Assembly (NCBI GenBank): GCA_947581745.1
Contig: CANPVW010000090.1
Coordinates: forward strand, 1 to 25,569
Origin: Candidatus Benthicola azotiphorus
Lineage (GTDB): Bacteria > Gemmatimonadota > Gemmatimonadetes > Palauibacterales > Palauibacteraceae
Direction of reading: 5' to 3'
Length of the DNA: 25,569 bases
Part shown: piece by piece, positions 14,516 through 20,941 of the stretch
How the letters are laid out: every line of letters begins with the position of its first letter
Position numbering within the stretch: position 1 is the stretch's first letter
Position numbers and translations under genes: made by a program
Notes under the pieces: model-generated
Told to the model about the DNA's origin: nothing
Databases searched by the model: none
Seen by the model: the letters and a program-made list of their open reading frames with translations, nothing else

Positions 14516-15562
14516 ATGGCCCTATTCGGCATCGGCCGGAAAAAGAAGACGGTAGGCCTGGATCTGGGCAGCGGCTTCATCAAGGTCGCGGTCATCGATC
14601 ACTCGGGAGACGAGCCCGAGGTCGAGCGACTCGTCGTGCACCGCCTCGGGGCCGACGCCATCGTCGAGGGAGAGGTGATGGATCCCGGCCTCGTGGCCGA
14701 GACGATCGACAAGCTGTTCGTGGAGGAAGGGATTCACGATCGGGATGTCGTCGCCTCGGTGGGAGGTCGCGACCTGATCATCAAGCCCATCCAGATGGAC
14801 CGGATGAAGAAGTCCGATGCGCGCGAAGTCATCCGGTGGGAGGCGGAACAGCACGTCCCGTTCGACATGGACGACGTGCAGCTCGATTTCGAGATTACCG
14901 ATCCGGAGGGCGAAGGGCTCCAGATGAGCGTTCTCCTGGTCGCCGCCAAGCGGGAGCTGGTCGAGAACAAGGTGGCGCTCCTCGAAGAGGCCAACCTGGC
15001 ACCCCAGATCATCGATGTCGATGCGTTCGCGCTGCACAACTCACTCGAGATCAACTACCCGGAGGCAATGAAGGGCATCTCCGGTCTCGTCGCCATCGGC
15101 CACGAAACGACGAACGTGAACATCCTGGAGGACGGTGTCCCGGTCCTGACCCGCGACATCAGCTTCGGAACGCGGCGACTGTCGCTGGATCTTCAGCGGG
15201 AGAGAGGCATGCTCGCCGAGGAGGCCGAGGCGGTCCTCAGGGGCGACAGCGTCGACGAGCGCCTCCGCAACTTCCTATACGAGCGGGCGCAGGAAGTGGG
15301 ACGAGGGATCGAGCGAGCCACCGCCTTTCTCGAGACGCAGGAGGTCGGTGAGTCGCTCGGAAGGCTCTACCTGTGCGGGGGCGGCGTGCGCGTTCCGGGC
15401 CTCGTCGAGGCGCTCGCCGAGCGGCTCGGAGTGGAAACGCGTGTAGCGAGCTCGTTCGAGGTGCTGCACGTCAAGCCGGGGGCGGCAGAGGGCGAGGACC
15501 TCCAGCAGATGGGGCCCATGATGATGCTGGCCGTCGGCCTGGCCCTGCGGACCGCGGCGTGA
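14516..15562 (+). CDS. pilM: Type IV pilus assembly protein PilM (actin-like)
   Basis: 348 residues from ATG 14516, which begins MALFG followed by a basic KKK stretch, typical of PilM; a TTG at 14501 would add only five residues and neither has a good ribosome site. The actin-like ATPase fold is shown by GLDLGSGFIKV near the N-terminus (phosphate loop 1), the PilM/SHS2 region with RWEAEQHVPFDMDDVQLDF, the motif AIGHETTNVNI (second phosphate loop) and LYLCGGGVRVPGL (adenosine site). PilM is a cytoplasmic ring or filament protein that binds the N-terminal tail of PilN and couples the motor to the alignment complex. First gene of a five-gene set; the next starts 10 bases later. Confidence 0.94.
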   Translation: MALFGIGRKKKTVGLDLGSGFIKVAVIDHSGDEPEVERLVVHRLGADAIVEGEVMDPGLVAETIDKLFVEEGIHDRDVVASVGGRDLIIKPIQMDRMKKSDAREVIRWEAEQHVPFDMDDVQLDFEITDPEGEGLQMSVLLVAAKRELVENKVALLEEANLAPQIIDVDAFALHNSLEINYPEAMKGISGLVAIGHETTNVNILEDGVPVLTRDISFGTRRLSLDLQRERGMLAEEAEAVLRGDSVDERLRNFLYERAQEVGRGIERATAFLETQEVGESLGRLYLCGGGVRVPGLVEALAERLGVETRVASSFEVLHVKPGAAEGEDLQQMGPMMMLAVGLALRTAA

Positions 15563-15572
15563 GGTCAGACCG

Positions 15573-16220
15573 ATGATCCAGGTCAACCTGCACCCACAGG
15601 GATCGAAGCGGCGCAAGAAGGGGCGCCGCCTTCCGATCGCCGCCGGGTGGCTGAAGGCGGCCCGTTCGGGTGACGGTCGCGACCCGTGGCTGATCGCGGC
15701 GATCGCGATTCCGGCCCTCGTCCTGCTCGCGGTCGGGTGGCTCTGGCTGTCCCAGAGCGGGGAGCGCGGGGGGCTGGACGACCGGCTGACGGAGGCGGTC
15801 CAGGACTCGGCGCGGCTTTCCGATCTCAGAGCCCTCAGTGACAGCCTGATCGCGCGCGAATCGCAGATCAGCGAAAGGCTCGATCTCCTCAGAGGACTGG
15901 ACGACGGTCGGTTCGTGTGGCCGCGCCTGCTGGACGAATTCAGCAGGGCGCTGCCGAATTACGCCTGGCTGACCTCGATCCGGCAGGCCAACGGGCCTCC
16001 CGACCTGCAGGTGCAGATAGATGGGATGGCGGCGAACCCGCTGGCGATCACGGCGTACGTGCGTCGACTGCAGGAATCCCCCTACGTCGGAACGGTGCGG
16101 ATCCTGGGCAGTCAGGAGCAGAACGTCGATGGCTTCAGCGCCCATTCGTTCAAGCTGGTCGTGGCGTACTCCGAGCCGCCGGACTCGGTAGCGACGCCGG
16201 ACTCGCCGGAGGGCACCTGA
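15573..16220 (+). CDS. pilN: Type IV pilus inner-membrane alignment protein PilN
   Basis: 215 residues. The N-terminal tail IQVNLHP corresponds to the PilM-binding motif usually written INLLP, with His in place of one Leu. A long basic linker (KRRKKGRR) follows, then one membrane helix (LIAAIAIPALVLLAVGWLWL), a coiled-coil stretch (about 70-110), and a periplasmic ferredoxin-like domain with WPRLLDEFSRALPNYAWL and later ITAYVRRLQESPYVGTV. PilN pairs with PilO to link the cytoplasmic PilM ring to PilP and PilQ. The C-terminal tail is short and Pro/Ser-rich. Order and spacing are those of the standard pilMNOPQ operon. Confidence 0.92.
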   Translation: MIQVNLHPQGSKRRKKGRRLPIAAGWLKAARSGDGRDPWLIAAIAIPALVLLAVGWLWLSQSGERGGLDDRLTEAVQDSARLSDLRALSDSLIARESQISERLDLLRGLDDGRFVWPRLLDEFSRALPNYAWLTSIRQANGPPDLQVQIDGMAANPLAITAYVRRLQESPYVGTVRILGSQEQNVDGFSAHSFKLVVAYSEPPDSVATPDSPEGT

Positions 16221-16222
16221 CC

Positions 16223-16825
16223 ATGGCGATCCTTCCGCAGGACCAGCGCCAGCAGACCATGCTGCTCGTCGTCATCATCGCCCTCGGGGCGGGAGCAGTG
16301 TTCTTCAATTACGTGTACCGGCCGGGAGAGGCGGGGATCGTGGAGCTGTCGGATCGCGTCGAGGATCTGGAGACCCAGAACCAGATCGCCGAGACGCGGA
16401 TCGGCAACCTCCAGGAGCTCCGGGAGCGCATCGATCGCGCGGAGAGGCAGTTCGACATGGTGGAGCGCCTCGTGCCGTCGAACGCCGAAGTCCCTGCGAT
16501 TTACGAGGCCATCGCCACGGCGAGCCAGGCCCTCGATCTGCGCCTCATCAACGTGGAACCGAGCCTGCCCGCGCCCGCCGACAGCGGGGCGTATTTCTTG
16601 CGGCAGGAGTGGAATATGCAGGTGCAGGGGGACTACCACTCCCTGGCGGAATTCCTGACGCGAGTGGCCTCGTTGGACAGGATCGTGAGGCCTCAGGTGA
16701 CGGAAGTGATACCGGCGGGCGAGACGCCGAGCGGACGACAGCTGGTGCTCGCCTCGTTCGGGCTGGAGACCTACGTGCTGGCGCCGCAGCAGGCCGGGGC
16801 GGTGGGTGAAGGAGGGGGCTCGTGA
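16223..16825 (+). CDS. pilO: Type IV pilus inner-membrane alignment protein PilO
   Basis: 200 residues from ATG 16223, two bases after the pilN stop; the frame is open upstream but inside pilN. One membrane helix near the N-terminus (LLVVIIALGAGAVFFNYVY) is followed by a coiled coil at about 45-85 (VEDLETQNQIAETRIGNLQE). A PilO ferredoxin-like domain comes next, containing LVPSNAEVPAIYEAIATAS and VQGDYHSLAEFLTRVASLDRI. PilO dimerises with PilN in the periplasm. The last about 15 residues are flexible and Gly-rich. Confidence 0.92.
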   Translation: MAILPQDQRQQTMLLVVIIALGAGAVFFNYVYRPGEAGIVELSDRVEDLETQNQIAETRIGNLQELRERIDRAERQFDMVERLVPSNAEVPAIYEAIATASQALDLRLINVEPSLPAPADSGAYFLRQEWNMQVQGDYHSLAEFLTRVASLDRIVRPQVTEVIPAGETPSGRQLVLASFGLETYVLAPQQAGAVGEGGGS

Positions 16826-17259
16826 AGGCGGGCGCGATGGCGCTGCTGGCCCTCCTGGCGATCGCTCCGGCGGTGAGCGCGCAGGAGACGGAGCCGACGG
16901 CATCCACGGGTCGGGACGAGGGCCAGGCGGCGCCGCTGCTTCAGCGCGAGACCTATTCGTATTCGGGCGCCGGACGCCGGGATCCGTTCAAGCCCCTGGA
17001 TGCCGGGGCGGAGCTTGGACCGCGGTTCGAGGATCTCGAATTGAGCGGGATCATATTCAGCCCGGAAGCGGGCAGCGTCGTCGTCCTCGTGGACCGGTCC
17101 ACGCAGCGACGATATCGCGTGTGGGAAGGTGACATCGTGGGCGGAGCGCAGCTGCTGGATGTGACGCCGAACGAGGCGGTCTTCAACGTGACCGTGTTCG
17201 GCGTGAGCAGGCAGGAGACGCTTCGCTTGAAGAACACGGACAAGGAGCAGGGCGGATGA
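16822..17259 (+). CDS. pilP: Type IV pilus assembly protein PilP
   Basis: 145 residues from GTG 16822 (GTGA overlap with pilO). The N-terminus is a signal peptide (ALLALLAIAPAVSAQ) cut probably after SA. There is no lipobox cysteine, while PilP of proteobacteria is a lipoprotein; here it would be soluble in the periplasm or stay anchored by an uncut signal. The signature GRRDPFKPL (family RDPF) leads into the beta domain with LSGIIFSPEAGSVVVLVD, RYRVWEGDIVGGAQLLDV and a C-terminal TLRL. PilP binds the PilN/PilO pair by its N-terminal part and PilQ by its beta domain. Confidence 0.9.
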   Translation: MKAGAMALLALLAIAPAVSAQETEPTASTGRDEGQAAPLLQRETYSYSGAGRRDPFKPLDAGAELGPRFEDLELSGIIFSPEAGSVVVLVDRSTQRRYRVWEGDIVGGAQLLDVTPNEAVFNVTVFGVSRQETLRLKNTDKEQGG

Positions 17260-18977
17260 TCGGCAAACAGGTCCTCGCGACCCTCCTGGTTACGCTCTGG
17301 GCAACGGCGCCCGCCGGTCGCGTACAGGAGGTCCGGATCTCCCCTTCCGGAGATGAGACCGAGATCGCCGTCATCACGAACGGCGAAGTCGAGGTCCGGG
17401 ACTTCATTCTTCGCGATCCGGCAAGGCTGATCCTCGACGTGCACGGCGCGGTCAGCGAGCTTCCCGAAGGCGCCTTCGAAGGCATCGGGCGTGGCGGGAT
17501 CGTGCGGTTGCGCAGCAGCCAGTTCACGGATGACGTCGTGCGGCTGGTGTTCGACCTGGCAGCTCCGGCGGATTATCACACCACCGAGGATGGCGAGCGC
17601 TACCTGGTCCGGTTCGCCAATCCCGGCGCGACGTTCGAGCCCTGGAGCACGGGATCCGTGATCACGGGGACGGTGGCGATGCAGGATCGCGCCCCGCGCC
17701 CGACGGTGGCCGATCGCGCGACGCCGCACATGGCCCCGCAGGATGCGGGCGGCCTCGAACGAATCACCGTCGCCTACGACAGCGCCAGCATGCTGGAAGT
17801 TCTGGCCGGCTTCTCGGAGTTCGCGGGCGTCTCGATCGTGCCCAGCGCCGATGCGGCTGCGATGACCGTGCAGGGCGTGGACATCCGCAACCAGCGATGG
17901 GATGTGGCGCTCGATGCGATCCTGGCTTCCCAGGGCCTGGGGTGGAGGCTTCAGTCCGAGGGAATCCTGATCGTCGACAAGCTCGAGGGCATCCGGGCGC
18001 GCGATACCCTGCAAACGGAGACTCGCGTCTTCAAGATCAACTACGCCTCGGCCGACTCGGTGGCATCGACGTTGGAGCGCCTTGCGACTCCGAACCGGGG
18101 ACAGGTGGTGCCGTACCTTGGCGCCAATTCGGTCATCGTCACCGATGCCCCGTCCGTCGTTGCGCGCATGGACAGCCTGATCAGCAACCTGGACGTGAAG
18201 ACCCCGCAGGTGTCGATCGACGCGAAGATCATCTTCGTGGATCGAACCGACGTGCTGGAGCTGGGGATCATCTACGACCTCAAGGACATGCAGGGGAACT
18301 CGATCAACGACGTCATCGGAGTCCCCGATCCGCTCAATCCCGGTGAGACCACCAACAGCACGCTCGTGGACCTCGGCGGCAACAGCGTGGCCGTGCTGGC
18401 CAACGCGAACGACCGGGTCCTGGCGCCGTCGCTCGAGATCCTGGCGTCCGTTGCCTTCGGAGACTTCTCCCTGTCGGCCTGGCTCCAGGCCCTCGAGCAG
18501 CACAAGCTCTCGGACGTGCAAGCGGCTCCGACGATCCAGGTGGTGGACAATCATCACGCCAGGATACAGGTGGGTGAGAAGACACCGATCCGGGTGCTCG
18601 ACGCAGGCACCGGCAACACGCAGGCGCAGGCCACGGTTCAGTACGAGGACACGGGCATCATCCTCGACGTGACACCGCACATCACGAACAACAGCCAGAT
18701 CCTCCTGGACGTCTCCGCCGAACGGTCGGGGATCCAGACCGAGATTCCCGACGTCGGTTTCACGTTCCTCAAGCAGGTGGGCGCGACGCGGCTGCTGCTG
18801 GATGACGGGGAGACGATGGTGATCGGCGGACTGACGCTGAGCCAGGTGGATCGCAGCGAGACCGGGATACCGTTCCTGATGGACCTGCCGGTTCTGGGAG
18901 CTCTCTTCCGCACCACGAAGAACCAGGAGCGGAAGACGGACCTGATCATCCTGGTTACGCCTCACATCGTGGACTAG
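17256..18977 (+). CDS. pilQ: Type IV pilus secretin PilQ
   Basis: 573 residues from ATG 17256 (ATGA overlap with pilP). A short signal peptide is followed by one AMIN domain (about 24-122), which in PilQ binds peptidoglycan, then a linker. An STN domain (about 168-243), one secretin N (NolW-like) domain (about 255-315) and the secretin pore domain (about 390-572) complete the protein. The pore domain has VQAAPTIQVVDNHHARIQVGEKTP, VGATRLLLDDGETMVIGGL and the closing TDLIILVTPHIV. A compact form: proteobacterial PilQ often has two AMIN domains and more than 650 residues. It forms the gated channel for the pilus in the outer membrane. Last gene of the pilMNOPQ unit, followed by two hairpins. Confidence 0.95.
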   Translation: MIGKQVLATLLVTLWATAPAGRVQEVRISPSGDETEIAVITNGEVEVRDFILRDPARLILDVHGAVSELPEGAFEGIGRGGIVRLRSSQFTDDVVRLVFDLAAPADYHTTEDGERYLVRFANPGATFEPWSTGSVITGTVAMQDRAPRPTVADRATPHMAPQDAGGLERITVAYDSASMLEVLAGFSEFAGVSIVPSADAAAMTVQGVDIRNQRWDVALDAILASQGLGWRLQSEGILIVDKLEGIRARDTLQTETRVFKINYASADSVASTLERLATPNRGQVVPYLGANSVIVTDAPSVVARMDSLISNLDVKTPQVSIDAKIIFVDRTDVLELGIIYDLKDMQGNSINDVIGVPDPLNPGETTNSTLVDLGGNSVAVLANANDRVLAPSLEILASVAFGDFSLSAWLQALEQHKLSDVQAAPTIQVVDNHHARIQVGEKTPIRVLDAGTGNTQAQATVQYEDTGIILDVTPHITNNSQILLDVSAERSGIQTEIPDVGFTFLKQVGATRLLLDDGETMVIGGLTLSQVDRSETGIPFLMDLPVLGALFRTTKNQERKTDLIILVTPHIVD

Positions 18978-18991
18978 GCGCGGGGCTGGCG

Positions 18992-19014
18992 CCGGTGCCG
19001 CGAGGCGGCATCGG
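18992..19014 (+). other. Short hairpin after pilQ
   Basis: CCGGTGCCGC and GCGGCATCGG pair over ten positions (one G-U) around the three-base loop GAG. No T tract follows, so alone it is not a terminator; it may protect the transcript end or help the terminator 16 bases further on. Confidence 0.4.
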
Positions 19015-19029
19015 GCGGCTCGATCTCGA

Positions 19030-19063
19030 CGCGGGGCCGGGGGCGAACCCGGCCCCGCGTTTT
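19030..19063 (+). terminator. Rho-independent terminator of the pilMNOPQ unit
   Basis: A perfect 12-base-pair stem (19030-19041 with 19048-19059) closes on the loop GGCGAA and is followed by TTTT. It separates the pilus genes from the aroC transcription unit. Confidence 0.9.
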
Positions 19064-19088
19064 GCGTGTGCGCGGACGAACGTATACT
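19062..19088 (+). promoter_or_regulatory. Candidate sigma-70 promoter of aroC
   Basis: The -10 box TATACT at 19083-19088 differs from the consensus at one base. The best -35 is TTGCGT (19062-19067) at 15 bases, or TTTGCG (19061-19066) at 16. It starts within the T tract of the preceding terminator, so the two units are packed tightly. The leader to the aroC ATG would be about 40 bases. Confidence 0.55.
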
Positions 19089-19135
19089 GCAGTCCGTTTC
19101 ATCCCCCGTCGGGGCCCATCCACGGAAGGCTGCAA

Positions 19136-20341
19136 ATGCTCCAGTACATCCGGTTCAGCACCGCCGGCGAGTCCCACGGAAAGGGAATGCTCGTCATCGT
19201 CGAAGGGGTGCCCGCCGGAGTCCCCCTCCAGCCGATCGACGTGGCGCGAGACCTGGCGCGCCGTCAGCTCGGATACGGCCGGGGAGGGCGCATGGCGATC
19301 GAAAAGGACGCCGGCGAGATCCTGAGCGGGGTCCGGCTCGGCGAAACGCTGGGCTCCCCGATCGCCGTGTGGATCCGGAACAGGGATCACGCGAACTGGG
19401 AAGTGGCGATGTCGGTGGAGCCCCGGCAGGGAGAGGACGATGAGAGCCTTCGTCGCGTATTCCTTCCACGGCCGGGGCACGCGGATCTGGTCGGAATGCT
19501 GAAGTACGATCGGCCGGACGCGCGTGACATCCTCGAGCGAGCCAGCGCCCGCGAGACTTCGGCGCGTGTGGCGGCCGGTGCGGTGGCCCGTCGATTCCTG
19601 GGGGAGCTGGGCGTGTCGATCTCGAGTCACGTCACCCGGATTGGACCGGAAGAGGCCGCGCGCCCGGTTGAATGGCCCGCCGACGTGAACGCCGTCGCCG
19701 ACGATTCGGAGCTTCGCTGCCTCGACCCGGCGGCGGAAGAGAGGATGAAGCGGGCGATCGACGAGGCGCGGGAGGCGGGAGACACGCTGGGTGGAGTGTT
19801 CGAAGTCACGGCCGCGGGTCTCCCGGTGGGACTCGGCAGTCACGTCTCCTGGGACCGTCGGCTCGACGGTCGCATCGCCGGCGCCCTGATGTCGATCCAG
19901 GCGATGAAGGGAGTCGAGATCGGTCTCGGCTTCGAGTCCGCGCGGCGGCGGGGGTCCGAAGTGCACGATGAGATCATCAACGATCCTACCTCGACGCGGA
20001 CCGGCGGCTTCAGCCGTACCCGCAATCACGCGGGCGGCCTGGAAGGCGGAACCACGACCGGCGAGCTCCTGGTCGCCCGCGTGGCGATGAAGCCCCTCAG
20101 CTCCCTGACCCGTCCGCTGGCCAGCGTGGACGTGCGGACCGGGACAGCCGCCGAGGCCGTCAGGGAACGAAGCGATGTGTGCGCCGTGCCGGCCGCCGCG
20201 GTGGTCGGCGAGGCCATGGTGGCCCTCGTGCTGGCCGATGCCGCGATCGAGAAGTTCGGTGGAGACTCGATCGCGGAAACGCGCCTCAACCTCGAGGCGT
20301 TCCTGGCGCGCTCCGCCAGCCGAATTCGCCAGCCGGAATGA
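19136..20341 (+). CDS. aroC: Chorismate synthase
   Basis: 401 residues from ATG 19136, with GGAAGG at 19124-19129. Converts 5-enolpyruvylshikimate 3-phosphate to chorismate, the last step of the shikimate pathway, using reduced FMN. Family signatures are present in order: FSTAGESHGKGM at the N-terminus, GRGGRMAIEKD, FLPRPGHADLVGMLKY, RASARETSARVAAGA, the substrate and FMN region SIQAMKGVEIGLGFESA, FSRTRNHAGGLEGGTTTG, and ERSDVCAVPAAAVVGEAM near the end. Length and insertions match the long bacterial form. It overlaps aroK by four bases, so the two pathway enzymes are translated together. Confidence 0.97.
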   Translation: MLQYIRFSTAGESHGKGMLVIVEGVPAGVPLQPIDVARDLARRQLGYGRGGRMAIEKDAGEILSGVRLGETLGSPIAVWIRNRDHANWEVAMSVEPRQGEDDESLRRVFLPRPGHADLVGMLKYDRPDARDILERASARETSARVAAGAVARRFLGELGVSISSHVTRIGPEEAARPVEWPADVNAVADDSELRCLDPAAEERMKRAIDEAREAGDTLGGVFEVTAAGLPVGLGSHVSWDRRLDGRIAGALMSIQAMKGVEIGLGFESARRRGSEVHDEIINDPTSTRTGGFSRTRNHAGGLEGGTTTGELLVARVAMKPLSSLTRPLASVDVRTGTAAEAVRERSDVCAVPAAAVVGEAMVALVLADAAIEKFGGDSIAETRLNLEAFLARSASRIRQPE

Positions 20342-20940
20342 CCTCTCCTTCTTCCGCTGGACCGAACGGCCCGAGTCCGGCCAACGGCCTCATCCGCGGT
20401 GGACCGATCGTACTCGTCGGCCTCAGCGGCGCCGGCAAAACGCTCGTGGGTCGCCTCCTGTCCACGCGTCTCGCGTGGACCCACGTGGATCTCGATGCCG
20501 AAGTGGAGCGCCTGGCGGGTCGCTCAATCGGGAATCTGTTCGACGAGGGCGGGGAGGCGGCTTTCCGGGCCCTCGAGGCCGAAGCGACACGTTCCGCATG
20601 CATCGGCGAGAGGTTCGTCGTGTCCACGGGCGGAGGCTGGATGACGCGGCCGGAGCTTCGGGAAACGTGGCCGGATGGGACCCGTGTGTGGCTCCGGGTC
20701 GACCCTGCATGCGCTGCGGCGAGACTTGCGCGAGAACGCTCCATCCGCCCTCTTCTGGCGGGCCCCGACCTGGAGGCCGCACTGCGCCGGCAGCTCGGCG
20801 AGCGGTCGTCCGACTACCGCCTGGCCGAGATCTCCGTGCGAACGGAACGGCTCGGGCCCGAGGAGGTCGTGGACGCCATCCTGGACCGCATGAGAGCCGC
20901 CCGGAGGCGCACGGTCCCACCGCAAAGTCAAACGGAGTAA
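20338..20940 (+). CDS. aroK: Shikimate kinase
   Basis: 200 residues from ATG 20338 (ATGA overlap with aroC). Phosphorylates shikimate with ATP. A 20-residue Pro/Ser/Gly-rich N-terminal extension precedes the usual start. Then come Walker A GLSGAGKT, the shikimate-binding Asp in VDLDAEVE, the FR..E motif (FRALEAEA) with its substrate Arg, the GGG loop (STGGGWM), and the lid Arg region (ERSIRPLL). The fold is complete; the family is usually about 170-180 residues, the excess being the N-terminal extension and a basic tail. AroB, a common neighbour of aroK, is not here; AroC takes its place. Confidence 0.94.
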   Translation: MTSPSSAGPNGPSPANGLIRGGPIVLVGLSGAGKTLVGRLLSTRLAWTHVDLDAEVERLAGRSIGNLFDEGGEAAFRALEAEATRSACIGERFVVSTGGGWMTRPELRETWPDGTRVWLRVDPACAAARLARERSIRPLLAGPDLEAALRRQLGERSSDYRLAEISVRTERLGPEEVVDAILDRMRAARRRTVPPQSQTE

Positions 20941-20941
20941 G

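Noticed and set aside
16953..18965. Long minus-strand open frame (670 residues) opposite pilP/pilQ
   Set aside because: Rich in Arg, His and Asp with no domain; it mirrors codon bias of the high-GC pilQ gene on the other strand, whose domains are clear.
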